Source: Bradyrhizobium sp. AZCC 1719
GTDB lineage: Bacteria; Pseudomonadota; Alphaproteobacteria; Rhizobiales; Xanthobacteraceae
Length of the DNA: 64,000 nucleotides
Reading direction: 5' to 3'
Assembly: GCF_036924525.1 (NCBI RefSeq)
Contig: NZ_JAZHRU010000001.1
Span: 6,353,001 to 6,417,000 of the forward strand
The notes beneath the pieces were generated by a model, which made no database searches, was not told where the DNA came from, and saw only the letters and a program-made list of their open reading frames with translations. Position numbers and translations under genes: made by a program. Numbering within the stretch: the first letter of the stretch is position 1; every line of letters starts with the position of its first letter. This document shows positions 10,632 to 19,848 of this stretch, one piece after another.

Positions 10632-13553
10632 ATGGGACCCTCTAGCAGAGGCGACCGTGATCCTCCTTCTGTATCCGTGACGGAAGGTAACGGACGCAAT
10701 CACGTAAGCGCGCCAGTCGAACTTACTTTCTCGTTTGGCCCATTCCGCCTTGTCCCGCGGCAGCAACTATTCCTTCAAGGCGATAATCCGGTTCCGCTTG
10801 GAAGTCGGGCCTTCGAAATTCTCATAGCTTTGGTTGAGCACGCCGGCGAAGTAGTCGACAAAGATGACCTCATTGCGCGCGTGTGGCCTGGCCTCACTGT
10901 CGAAGAATCGAACCTTCGAGCTCAAATCAATGCTGTGCGGCGTGCACTCGCGGAGGGTAGGACCGGCGAGAACTACATCGTCACGGTGCCTGGTCGGGGA
11001 TATCGCTTCGTTGCGACGGTTTCACGGTCCATGGGCGATACAGCCCAAGCCTTCCCCGCCCCCCATAAAGGGCACAATTTGCCGGACCGTCTCACCCGAC
11101 CGATCGGCCGCGCTGATATCGTTGCCATGGTGAGCAGCAGGCTACAGCGAGGCCGCTTCGTCACGATCGTCGGACCGGGCGGAATCGGCAAGACCACAGT
11201 TGCTCTGGCGGTCGCCGACCAGTTGATAGCCTCTTACAAAGATGGTGGACGGTTTGTCGATCTTGCTCCGCTCAACGATCCCCAGCTTGTGCCGAGCGCG
11301 CTCGCTTCTGTGCTTGGTGTTCCGATCCGCTCGGAGAATCCATATCCCGCATTGACGTCCTTTCTGAAGGACAAACAGATGCTGCTCCTGCTCGACAACT
11401 GCGAGCATGTCTTGCTGGCGGCCGCGGAGTTGGCTGAAGAACTTTTGAAAGGCGCACCGGCTGTTCACATCCTTGCCACCAGTCGAGAACCTCTACGTGC
11501 CGAAGATGAGCGCGTGCAGCGCCTACCCCCGCTGGAAACTGCTCCTGTCGAGGCAGGATTAACAGTCATGGAAGCGCTTAGCTACCCGGCCGTACAACTC
11601 TTTGTCGAGCGCGCGTCAGCGAGCGCCGGCGGATACGAACTCAGGGATGAAGATGTCCCAGTTGTCGCGCAAATCTGCCGTCGGCTCGATGGAATTGCGC
11701 TGGCCATCGAGCTTGCTGCGTGTCGCGTTGACGCCTTTGGGGTTCGCGGAGTGGCCAGTCGCCTGGACGATCGATTTCATCTGTTGACACGCGGTCGGCG
11801 CACTGCGCTGCCACGGCATCAGACGCTTCGTGCAGCGTTCGATTGGAGCTACGATCTGCTCTCCGAAGTCGAACGCGTCGTCATGCGCCGGTTGGGTGTT
11901 TTTGCCGGACGCTTCACGATGGAGGCTGCCAGCGCCATCGCCGGAGACGACAAAGTAATCGCGTCCGACGTCGACGGGATCGTTGCCGACCTTGTCGAGA
12001 AGTCGCTGGTCATAGCGGATGTGGCAGGCGCGACCGTATACTATCGCTTGACTGATACAGCGCGAGCCTACGCTCAGAAACGGCTGAGTGAAGAAGCTGA
12101 AACGCAAGCTGTGAGGGGGCGACACGCGCTCTACCAACTTGACCTGTTCGAGCGCGCCCTTGCCGAGTGGGAGACGTGGCCCACCACCGAATGGTTGTCC
12201 GCGTATGCTCCACAGATCGACGACCTTCGCGGCGCACTTGATTGGGCATTTTCGCCGGGCGGCGATCCTGGCGTCGGTGTAGAGCTGACGGTCGCGGCAG
12301 TGCCTGTTTGGTTCGAGATGTCGCTGATGGAGGAATGTCGCACCCGGGCCGAGCGTGCGCTGACTACGCTCGGCGAAAGCACAAAGGACGAACGCCGCCG
12401 GATGCATCTCTATGCTGCGGTTGCCTGGTCGCAGATGTACACGACAGCATCGGCCCGAGACACGGGAGCGGCGTGGGCGACCGCGTTCGAAATCGCGGAC
12501 GGCCTGGACGACACTGATTACCGCTTACGAGCGCTCTGGGGAATGTGGGCTTCGCGAGTCAACCGCGGAGAGTTCGTCAAAGCTCTGGAGCTCGCGAAGC
12601 GTTTTTCTTCGGTTGCCGAGAAGACGGCGGATATCAACGATCGATTGCTCGGCGATCGATTGACAGGTGCGTCGCTGCACTTCCTGGGCAACCAATCGAG
12701 TGCAAGACAGCACATTGAGCGGATGCTTGCGCACTATGTGGCTCCCGTCCGTCGATCACATGCGGTGCGCTTCCAGTTCGACCAAGGGGTGACAGCACGC
12801 ATCACGCTCGCACGAGTGCTATGGCTGCAGGGGTTCGCGACTGAGGCGCTACGCTGTGTCGAGAATAACGTCAGCGACGCTCTTTCGATCAATCACAGGC
12901 TCTCGCTCTGCAACGCGCTTGCTCAAGCAGCGTGTCCGATTGCCCTCATGGCTGGCGATCTGTTGGCCGCGGAACGCTACACAAAGATGCTGCTCGATCA
13001 GACCGCCAACGATGAGCTTGATATCTGGCGCGCTTATGGGCGCTGCTTCGAAGGAGAATTGCAGGTCAAGCGCGGCAATCTCGCCGCCGGCTTGCAGCAG
13101 CTAAAAGTTGGTATCGACGAACTTCGCCGAGCCAGATTCGTCCAGTATCTCACGACCTTCCTGGGCGCCCTGGCCGAGGGGCTGGCGATCGCCGGAGACG
13201 CCCTACTGGCAAAGACCGCGATCGATGAAGCGATCGGACGAAACGAGCAGAGCGAGGAGCGCTGGTGCAGTCCGGAACTGTTGCGGATCAAGGGTGTAGT
13301 TGCTTTGCAGCGAGACGCCAGCCAGGCCGAGGAAGATTTTCTGGCGTCGATTGAGGTGGCCCGAACGCAGGAGGCTCTCGCATGGGAGCTGCGCACCACG
13401 ACTAGCCTGGCGCGACTGCGGAGGGATCAAGGGAGGGTCGGCGAAGCGTACGAGCTGCTCGCTCCGCTCTATAGCCGTTTCAGCGAGGGCTACGAAACCA
13501 ACGATCTTAAGATCGCGAAGGGTCTGCTGGATGAACTCTCGGGCCAGCGCTAG
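10632..13553 (+). CDS. Winged-helix transcriptional regulator with NB-ARC-like ATPase and TPR-like C-terminus
   Basis: Predicted 973-residue signal-transducing regulator. Residues about 20-120 form an OmpR/PhoB-type winged helix (FSFGPFRLVPRQQLFL; SRAFEILIALVEHAGEVV; GRGYRFVA). An ATPase module follows with Walker A GPGGIGKTTVAL near 180 and Walker B LLLLDNCEHVL near 255, plus TSREPL. The remaining ~550 residues are helical repeats of TPR/MalT character. Such proteins are STAND ATPases that activate transcription when the C-terminal sensor binds a ligand or partner. No response-regulator receiver domain is present, so DNA binding is probably gated by the ATPase. It precedes an alpha/beta hydrolase by 180 bp on the same strand, a plausible target. 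The ligand is unknown. Confidence 0.85.
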   Translation: MGPSSRGDRDPPSVSVTEGNGRNHVSAPVELTFSFGPFRLVPRQQLFLQGDNPVPLGSRAFEILIALVEHAGEVVDKDDLIARVWPGLTVEESNLRAQINAVRRALAEGRTGENYIVTVPGRGYRFVATVSRSMGDTAQAFPAPHKGHNLPDRLTRPIGRADIVAMVSSRLQRGRFVTIVGPGGIGKTTVALAVADQLIASYKDGGRFVDLAPLNDPQLVPSALASVLGVPIRSENPYPALTSFLKDKQMLLLLDNCEHVLLAAAELAEELLKGAPAVHILATSREPLRAEDERVQRLPPLETAPVEAGLTVMEALSYPAVQLFVERASASAGGYELRDEDVPVVAQICRRLDGIALAIELAACRVDAFGVRGVASRLDDRFHLLTRGRRTALPRHQTLRAAFDWSYDLLSEVERVVMRRLGVFAGRFTMEAASAIAGDDKVIASDVDGIVADLVEKSLVIADVAGATVYYRLTDTARAYAQKRLSEEAETQAVRGRHALYQLDLFERALAEWETWPTTEWLSAYAPQIDDLRGALDWAFSPGGDPGVGVELTVAAVPVWFEMSLMEECRTRAERALTTLGESTKDERRRMHLYAAVAWSQMYTTASARDTGAAWATAFEIADGLDDTDYRLRALWGMWASRVNRGEFVKALELAKRFSSVAEKTADINDRLLGDRLTGASLHFLGNQSSARQHIERMLAHYVAPVRRSHAVRFQFDQGVTARITLARVLWLQGFATEALRCVENNVSDALSINHRLSLCNALAQAACPIALMAGDLLAAERYTKMLLDQTANDELDIWRAYGRCFEGELQVKRGNLAAGLQQLKVGIDELRRARFVQYLTTFLGALAEGLAIAGDALLAKTAIDEAIGRNEQSEERWCSPELLRIKGVVALQRDASQAEEDFLASIEVARTQEALAWELRTTTSLARLRRDQGRVGEAYELLAPLYSRFSEGYETNDLKIAKGLLDELSGQR

Positions 13554-13733
13554 CCCAGATCAACGCAGGCCGTTTCACATCCGCTGCTGAGATTTCACGG
13601 AAATTCACAATGCTTCATGGGGAGGTTTCACGCCTCCTTGCCGGATTTTGCGAGAATTCACAACGTTTGTTTAGGGTTTTATCGCACGGGCGCGCATGAT
13701 GCCTGTCGAGCGGCCCCGTTCGGATGGATATCG

Positions 13734-14708
13734 ATGCTTGAGAAAGCTGCACCAGCAAATATTCGCGACGTAGCGTTGCTTGAGCCCTTGACGCAGCAGT
13801 TTGTCGACGCGATCGCAAACGGCCCGATGATGGGTAAACTGTCTCCCGAAGACGCACGAAGATTTCTTGCGGATATCCAATCAGGCATCATCGGCAAGCC
13901 AGCCGTGCGTTTTGAGGACATGATAGCCCCTACCGGCCCTACCGGAGCGGTGCCAGTTCGCATCGTTCGACCGGAGAGGGCAAGTGAAACGCTGCCTGCA
14001 TTGGTATATGTCCATGGCGGCTGGACCGTCGGCGACAAAGAGACACACGACCGCTTGATTCGCGAAATCGCGGTCGGTGCGCACGTTGCGTTGTTTTTCG
14101 TGGATTACGATCGCTCGCTGGAGGCCAAGTATCCGGTAGCAATCGAACAAGTCTATGCCGTCGCCAAGTACCTGGTAGAGCATGCGGAACGTCTAGGGAT
14201 CGATTCCGCGCGCCTGGCCATCGCTGGTGACGGCGTCGGCGGCAACATGGCCGCCGCTGTCACGCTCATGGCGAAGGAACGGCGCGGCCCCAAGATCGAT
14301 GCGCAGGTGCTGTTCTATCCCGCCGTCAGCTCGATGTTCGACACCGAGTCTTATGCCTCGTTCGCAAATGGCCCTTGGCTGACAAAGCGGGCGATGGAAT
14401 CGTTCTGGAACGCTTATCTTCCGGACGCCGCCGCGCGCAAGCAGATCACCGCGGCACCACTCAATGCCTCGATTGACCAACTGACTGGCCTTCCGGATAC
14501 GCTTATCATCGTCGCCGAGAACGACGTGCTCCGTGATGAGGGTGAGTGCTACGCGCGCAAACTGGTTCGTGCGGGGGTGCGCGTCACGTCCACAAGATAC
14601 AACGGTACCATTCATGATTTCGTCATGCTCAACGCACTGGCTGATACCCCTGCGGCCAGAGGCGCTATCGCGCAGACAAACGCCCTTCTCCGGTCCATTC
14701 TTGAATGA
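13734..14708 (+). CDS. Alpha/beta hydrolase of the HSL/arylacetamide deacetylase type, nucleophile Ser replaced
   Basis: 324 residues from ATG 13734 (MLEKAAPANIRD); a longer frame from 13617 adds a stretch without recognisable content. The family's oxyanion motif is present as VHGGW near residue 97. The nucleophile elbow, normally GDSAGG, reads GDGVGG (AIAGDGVGGNMAAAV), so the catalytic Ser is Gly. The acid AENDVLRDEGE and the His in TIHDFVML are both kept. Fold and most of the active site are therefore intact while the nucleophile is missing, which suggests a non-hydrolytic or binding role, a different reaction, or a sequencing error. Its end overlaps the longest reading of the next regulator gene by 4 bp, but that gene probably starts further in. 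Confidence 0.85.
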   Translation: MLEKAAPANIRDVALLEPLTQQFVDAIANGPMMGKLSPEDARRFLADIQSGIIGKPAVRFEDMIAPTGPTGAVPVRIVRPERASETLPALVYVHGGWTVGDKETHDRLIREIAVGAHVALFFVDYDRSLEAKYPVAIEQVYAVAKYLVEHAERLGIDSARLAIAGDGVGGNMAAAVTLMAKERRGPKIDAQVLFYPAVSSMFDTESYASFANGPWLTKRAMESFWNAYLPDAAARKQITAAPLNASIDQLTGLPDTLIIVAENDVLRDEGECYARKLVRAGVRVTSTRYNGTIHDFVMLNALADTPAARGAIAQTNALLRSILE

Positions 14709-14809
14709 CGGATTTTGCCACGCAGGCGACAAACTTGTCAGAGGCCCATGGACCCAGGCGAACGACCGCGACAGACAACGGAGCAGAAGCGATCAGAAGG
14801 AGGCTAGCA

Positions 14810-15520
14810 ATGGTTGGTACAACTGGCTTCGCCGGCTTATTTGCTTTACCACCCTCACCCCGCTTTCCCATGAATGTAGCTGCCGGTAATACGGACCGCC
14901 CTCTCGTCTTGATCGTGGACGATGACGAGGAGGTGCGATCCGCACTTGAAGAACTTCTTCTGTCGGTGGGGATCGACGCGTGCTGTTTTGGGTCTACGCA
15001 AGACCTATTGCACGCCAACCTTCCGGATCGCCCGGGGTGCCTCATCCTCGATGTTCGCATGCCGGGAGCAAGCGGGCTGGATCTGCAGCAGCATCTCGCC
15101 TCGAACGGCAATACCCGGCCGATCATCTTCCTTACCGGCCACGGCGACATCGCCATGACGGTGCAGGCGATGAAGGCGGGAGCCGCCGATTTCCTGACAA
15201 AGCCGGTAAGAGACCAGACGCTCCTTGATGCGGTTACGGCGGCAATCGAGAAAGATATTTCGCTGAGAACCGCAGCCCGGCATATCAAGCAGCATGTCGA
15301 CCGTTACGCCAAATTGACGCCGCGCGAACGCGAGGTCCTGCGCGAAGTGGCAAAGGGCCGCCTCAACAAGCAGATCGCCTTCGATCTCGGCATCAGCGAG
15401 ATCACCGTCAAGCTGCACCGCGGCAGCGTGACGAAGAAGATGCAGGCGGCGTCCGTCGGTCAGCTCATCCGCATCTGGGAATTGCTGCCTGCGGAGATCC
15501 GACAGGAAAACTCAGCCTAG
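14810..15520 (+). CDS. FixJ-family response regulator (receiver + LuxR HTH)
   Basis: Two-component output protein of 236 residues. The receiver domain opens with LVLIVDDDEEVRSALEELL, with the phosphoacceptor Asp in CLILDVRMPG, the Thr in FLTGHGD and the Lys in LTKPV. The C-terminal LuxR helix-turn-helix is LTPREREVLREVAKGRLNKQIAFDLGISEITVKLHR. The start ATG 14810 was chosen because AAGGAGG ends 6 bases before it; the frame is open back to 14705 and ATG 14870 sits just before the receiver. It is followed by a single-domain receiver and a PAS histidine kinase, all on the same strand, forming a three-gene phosphorelay-like unit. Confidence 0.92.
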   Translation: MVGTTGFAGLFALPPSPRFPMNVAAGNTDRPLVLIVDDDEEVRSALEELLLSVGIDACCFGSTQDLLHANLPDRPGCLILDVRMPGASGLDLQQHLASNGNTRPIIFLTGHGDIAMTVQAMKAGAADFLTKPVRDQTLLDAVTAAIEKDISLRTAARHIKQHVDRYAKLTPREREVLREVAKGRLNKQIAFDLGISEITVKLHRGSVTKKMQAASVGQLIRIWELLPAEIRQENSA

Positions 15521-15581
15521 ACCAAAGGATGGTTACGATACGGCCGGCATTGGGTCAGATCAGGGAGATGGCCATCCGGCC

Positions 15582-16019
15582 ATGCTAGCGAGAGTCATCG
15601 GTTTGTCCAAAGCGCCTTTAGTCGCGATCGTAGATGACGATGAAGCTGTGCGAGAAGCCCTTTCCGATCTCCTTCTGGTGCTGGAACTGTCGTGTCGCAC
15701 TTTCGATCGAGCGGAGGCCTTCATGGCGGAGTACGTCCCGGGCAGGTTCGACTGCCTGATCACCGATGTGAGCATGCCGGGCCATAGCGGGCTCGACCTG
15801 TTGCAGCGGCTGCGGACCATCGGCTCCCCAATGCCGGTGATCATCGTCACGGCCGACACCACTCCGGCGACCCGATTGCGTGCCATGCGATGCGGCGCTT
15901 ATGCCTTTCTGACCAAGCCGGTGAGCAGCGAAGCACTCCTTCGTCATCTGCGGTCCGCCCTGAGACACGCGGGCTCCTGCCCTGGCGCAGATGGACGGGA
16001 GACGCCCAGCGATGGCTAG
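15582..16019 (+). CDS. Single-domain response regulator receiver
   Basis: 145 residues consisting of a receiver domain only: VAIVDDDEAVREALSDLLL, phosphoacceptor Asp in CLITDVSMPG, Thr in IIVTADT and Lys in AFLTKPVSS. There is no output domain, so it may relay phosphate or act as a sink between the downstream histidine kinase and the FixJ-like regulator upstream. It lies 61 bp after that regulator, and its TAG stop falls inside the start region of the kinase gene (ATGGCTAG), which suggests translational coupling. The C-terminal ~20 residues have no recognisable motif. Confidence 0.9.
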   Translation: MLARVIGLSKAPLVAIVDDDEAVREALSDLLLVLELSCRTFDRAEAFMAEYVPGRFDCLITDVSMPGHSGLDLLQRLRTIGSPMPVIIVTADTTPATRLRAMRCGAYAFLTKPVSSEALLRHLRSALRHAGSCPGADGRETPSDG

Positions 16020-18123
16020 CCCCGTCCACAAGACCGTGACGCGTGGACACGAACACCCCTCCGTGTCTCCTCCCGGAATGGAGTTGTCCGATTTCGCATC
16101 CGAAAGCGTGATTGTCAGCGACGAGCACGGCGTCGTGAAATACTGGAATGCGGCTTCGGAAGCCCTTTATGGATGGCCCGCCATGGCCATGATCGGGCAG
16201 AATCTTGCCGCGCTCCGCACACCCGGCCAGCACGACCCCGAACCCACTAGCGTGCTACTGCGGGAAGGCCGATGGGAGGGTTTAGTCCGCCGGCGCAACC
16301 AGGCTGGAGCAGAAGTTACAGCCACCATCAGAAAAATCGTAAGGCGGGATGCAGCCGGCATACCTCTCGATATCGTTGAATTCGGACGAGACGCTGGAGG
16401 GATGTCCGAAGCGGCAACCATACGCGTGGATGCCGAGCTGCAGGGCTATCTGGCCGCTTGCTGGGAACTCGATACCTCAGCCGCCCGCCCTGTGCTCCAA
16501 ACAATCGCCGAGCTCAGAAGTCGTAGCGTAATCGACGATCTCGATGAACACCCGGAATGGGTTGAAAAGCTTCTGACCGCCACCCGCATCTCGGCCGTCA
16601 ATGATCGCGCGGTACGGATGTTCGGCGCCCATGCCGGTCTGGAGCAGATGATCGGCAAGCCCGTCGGCGCATTCTGGCCGGCCGAGAGCCGCTCGGCGCT
16701 CGCTGCCCTCCTCGAAAAGGTGGCAACCGATCCCTCGCGCCTCGAGATGCGCAAAATTGTCTCCAGTGGAACCATACGCAACCCCATCATCAGGGCATGG
16801 CACTCCGCGGAGCCGAAGCCCCCCGGAACGGTGTTCGTAACCATCAACGGCGAGGCGAATGACGATCGCACGTCCTGGGAACTGCAGGCCAGCGAGGAAC
16901 GCTATCGTAAACTGATCCAGTATCTGCCGACCGCACTCTGGCAGGTCGATTCCCGTCGCGCGGGCGAAGTGTTTGATCAGCTCAAGGCAAACGGCATCCG
17001 CGATATCGGAGCCTACCTTGACCGGAATCCGGACCTCATCGAACATGCCAAGGACTTTGTAAGGGTCACGGAAGTCAACCGGGATGCGGTGTTGCTGTTT
17101 CGGGCCAAGAATGCCGCTGATCTCATAAATCCGGTTCGATACATTTTTGCCGCCGCCCCCGGGCTCGCGAAGCGGGTCATGGTTGCTCACTTCGAAGGCC
17201 GGCGAAATTTCTTTGAAGAAACGAAGATCCTCGCCTTCGATGGCACGATTATCGATGTTCTGTTCACGGTCACATATCCGGTATTGCCCGAGCAACTGGA
17301 TACGACCTTCATCACCATGCAGGACATCAGCGAACGATTGAATACGGAACAGCAGCTTCGAAAGCTGCAGGCCGACTTCACGCATGCAGGACGCATCGCA
17401 ACGCTCGGCGAGCTCGCAACCTCGATCGCGCATGAGGTCAACCAGCCGCTTTCGGCAATCGTCACCAATGCAGAGACGAGCCTGAGGTGGCTGGCGCGCG
17501 CCGATCAAAACACTGAAAAAGTCACGCAGCTCATCTCCAGGATCGCATCAAGCGCGCGCCGCGCGGGTGAAATCATTCACCGCATTCGAGGCATGGCGGC
17601 GAAGAATGAGCCGGAGAAACGTCTCATCGACCTCAATGAAGTCGTTGAGGAGGCTCTCCTGTTTATCCGCCATGAGATCGACTCGAAGTCGATTGCTTTG
17701 TCGTCGGTATTAGAAACCGGACTTCCGCAGGTGATGGGCGATCGGATCCAGTTGCAGCAAGTAATCATCAATTTGCTGGTCAACAGCGTCCAGGCAGTCG
17801 CGCAATCGGGACAGCCAACGCGCCGGATCGACATCCAGACGTCGATCGATGACAGCGGCTCGGTCGCCTTTTCCGCCTTCGATAATGGTCCAGGCATCAC
17901 CGACGGCAACATGAAGCACATTTTCGAAAGCTTCTTCAGCACCAAGGACGCGGGGATCGGTATCGGGCTGGCCATTTGCCAGTCGATCATTTCCGCGCAT
18001 GGCGGCCGCATCGCGGGTTCAAACCGCCCGAACGGCGGCGCACACTTTCGCTTCACACTGCCAGTGCCAACGGCTGCCGAAATCGATTCCGCGGTCGTCG
18101 GCTTTATTCGGCCCGCTCAATGA
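16012..18123 (+). CDS. Soluble PAS-domain sensor histidine kinase
   Basis: 703 residues from ATG 16012, whose codon overlaps the preceding stop; ATG 15991 is an alternative. A first PAS domain covers about 15-125 (SESVIVSDEHGVVKYWNAASEALYG). Two further PAS-like regions follow (SAVNDRAVRMFG and TEVNRDAVLLF). A dimerisation/phosphoacceptor helix carries the H-box IAHEVNQPLSAIV, and the ATPase domain shows NLLVNSVQA, DNGPGITDGNMKHIFESFFSTK and GIGIGLAICQSI. No transmembrane segment is visible, so it senses a cytoplasmic signal. The first PAS domain has no FixL haem-binding signature that I can identify. It probably phosphorylates the two upstream response regulators. Confidence 0.93.
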   Translation: MASPVHKTVTRGHEHPSVSPPGMELSDFASESVIVSDEHGVVKYWNAASEALYGWPAMAMIGQNLAALRTPGQHDPEPTSVLLREGRWEGLVRRRNQAGAEVTATIRKIVRRDAAGIPLDIVEFGRDAGGMSEAATIRVDAELQGYLAACWELDTSAARPVLQTIAELRSRSVIDDLDEHPEWVEKLLTATRISAVNDRAVRMFGAHAGLEQMIGKPVGAFWPAESRSALAALLEKVATDPSRLEMRKIVSSGTIRNPIIRAWHSAEPKPPGTVFVTINGEANDDRTSWELQASEERYRKLIQYLPTALWQVDSRRAGEVFDQLKANGIRDIGAYLDRNPDLIEHAKDFVRVTEVNRDAVLLFRAKNAADLINPVRYIFAAAPGLAKRVMVAHFEGRRNFFEETKILAFDGTIIDVLFTVTYPVLPEQLDTTFITMQDISERLNTEQQLRKLQADFTHAGRIATLGELATSIAHEVNQPLSAIVTNAETSLRWLARADQNTEKVTQLISRIASSARRAGEIIHRIRGMAAKNEPEKRLIDLNEVVEEALLFIRHEIDSKSIALSSVLETGLPQVMGDRIQLQQVIINLLVNSVQAVAQSGQPTRRIDIQTSIDDSGSVAFSAFDNGPGITDGNMKHIFESFFSTKDAGIGIGLAICQSIISAHGGRIAGSNRPNGGAHFRFTLPVPTAAEIDSAVVGFIRPAQ

Positions 18124-18324
18124 GCTTCGTTTCATGGCGCGAATATCTGCGCGATTGCACCCATCGCGTCCACCTATCCCAAAGTGCAGGTTGATCTATC
18201 CACCGAACCAGCGCCACTAGACTCGCTGCACGATACCGTCGCGCGGCGTTTGCCATCATTGTTGTGAGCACACAGGAAGCAGCGCTCCGACTCTTTGGCC
18301 CAGCGCGGTCTGCGGAGCGCGCGC

Positions 18325-19305
18325 ATGACCTCTCCAATGCGAGCACAACCCATGAGCAAACCGGTCTTGCACAATTCTTCGGCAGATCTGCCGGCCGCAA
18401 CCGAGGCACCACGCCCGAACGATCAACCAAATGCCGATCGGCGTCTGGCCGAAGAGGAAATGGAGCGCGTGCTCGGGACCAGACCATTTCACATGGCTTT
18501 GGATCGCTCCGGCGGCGGGATCGCCCACTGGAAGCATGACCCATTGCACGACGTCGTCGCGCCCATGACCCATCACGTCATCATGGCTTACAACGGTATA
18601 ATGCAGCGCATGGAGCGGCGGTCAGGAAGATCGGTTGCGATTGGAACGTTTCGTCGCGGGGCTGTGATAATCATTCCGGAAGGATCAAGCTCCCGATGGG
18701 ACATTCCGAAACCTGTTGATGTCGTTCAGCTCTATCTTCCTCACACAACGCTCAAGCGCGTTGCCGACGAAGCCGAAACCGGCACACCGATCGATCTCCT
18801 GGAACGAACGGCGTATCCCGACCCCATTACATCCCGATTGCTGTTGAGCGCGGCCGACGTGCTGGAGGGCAATGGGGCCCTGGATACGCTGTTCAGGCAG
18901 CAACTGACAGACCTCCTGGCCACGCGCCTCCTGGCTGCGCACAGCGGCTCGCCAGCCCCGTTCCAGCCAACCCTCGGCGGCCTCCCGCCGATGACGCTGC
19001 GCCGCGCCATCGAACGCCTCCGTTCGGACAGCGATGCGGACGTCTCGCTCGCGGCGCTGGCTTCCGATGCCGGCCTGTCGCGCTTCCACTTCTGCCGTGC
19101 CTTCAAGCACAGCACCGGGCTTTCACCTCATGCCTGGCTGCGCCAGCACCGGCTCGAGCAGGCCATGAACATGCTGCGCGACACCGACGCCTCGGTCGTC
19201 TCGGTCGCAGCGGAGCTTGGCTATGCCTCCCAGACCGCCTTCGCCGCGGCGTTCAGGAAGCTGACCGGCGAAACGCCGAGCGATTGGCGGCGACGCATGC
19301 GCTAG
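18325..19305 (+). CDS. AraC-family transcriptional regulator
   Basis: About 326 residues. The C-terminal ~100 hold the two helix-turn-helix motifs of the family (VSLAALASDAGLSRFHFCRAFKHSTGLSPHAW and VVSVAAELGYASQTAFAAAFRKLTGETPSDWRRRM). The N-terminal ligand or dimerisation part has the pattern seen in proteobacterial AraC proteins with a divergent cupin (GTFRRGAVIIIPEGSSSRWDI). ATG 18325 was chosen because the longer frame uses TTG at 18295; ATG 18337 and 18352 are also possible. It stands alone, 94 bp before a degenerate hydrolase gene and upstream of the flavoprotein gene, which are plausible targets. Confidence 0.92.
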   Translation: MTSPMRAQPMSKPVLHNSSADLPAATEAPRPNDQPNADRRLAEEEMERVLGTRPFHMALDRSGGGIAHWKHDPLHDVVAPMTHHVIMAYNGIMQRMERRSGRSVAIGTFRRGAVIIIPEGSSSRWDIPKPVDVVQLYLPHTTLKRVADEAETGTPIDLLERTAYPDPITSRLLLSAADVLEGNGALDTLFRQQLTDLLATRLLAAHSGSPAPFQPTLGGLPPMTLRRAIERLRSDSDADVSLAALASDAGLSRFHFCRAFKHSTGLSPHAWLRQHRLEQAMNMLRDTDASVVSVAAELGYASQTAFAAAFRKLTGETPSDWRRRMR

Positions 19306-19399
19306 CAGCAATCTCTCTACAGGTACGGCAATCGCTCTGGGGCAGTCGCAAATCAGGTTCGTTATCGTGGTGCCTACGTTGATAATGGAGGAGACAGCG

Positions 19400-19729
19400 A
19401 TGACCTGGAAGAAATTCGTCATCCCCCTGGCAATCGCACCGCGACGAAGAGCAGTTGCGACCGCGCTCATATACGGACTTTCGCTGGCCGTTCGCTTTAC
19501 TTCGGCGGCAGGCGAGGAAACGGAGGTTCCGGCACCGGCCGCTCGAAGCGCTAATCCCATGGCTTCCTTCATGATCAACGATGGCGCCCAGCTCTTGCAC
19601 AGGAATTGGCCGCCAAAGCCCGTTCTGCCGATTGGCCTTAACCGCGGCTGGCCGCTGGGCCCCAGAAGCTGCCATGCGGCATGTGAAAGCCGCGTGCCGA
19701 TCTCGGCAATGCCGAGCTGCCCACCATAG
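19400..19729 (+). pseudogene. Remnant of a secreted alpha/beta hydrolase (chloroperoxidase-like)
   Basis: A frame of 109 residues with a good ribosome site (GGAGGAGA) opens with a signal-like segment (RRAVATALIYGLSLAVRFTSAAGEE). It then passes through NPMASFMINDGAQLLHRNW...GWPLGP, which resembles the start of non-haem chloroperoxidase-type hydrolases (xxKDGTQIYYKDWG...SHGWPL). After GWPLGP the similarity stops in a Cys/Pro-rich tail, and the catalytic Ser, Asp and His regions are absent. I read it as the 5' end of a decayed exported hydrolase gene. It could still express a short exported peptide. Confidence 0.5.
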
Positions 19730-19848
19730 GTCAGCCCGTCTTCGTTTCACATCCTCGCATCCTCGTCGATCTCAGGAGGCCTTGCCGCCAATGAACAGCG
19801 GCGGCGGTGACCTTTGCCTGAACAACTCAACCCACAGGAGATAATCAC

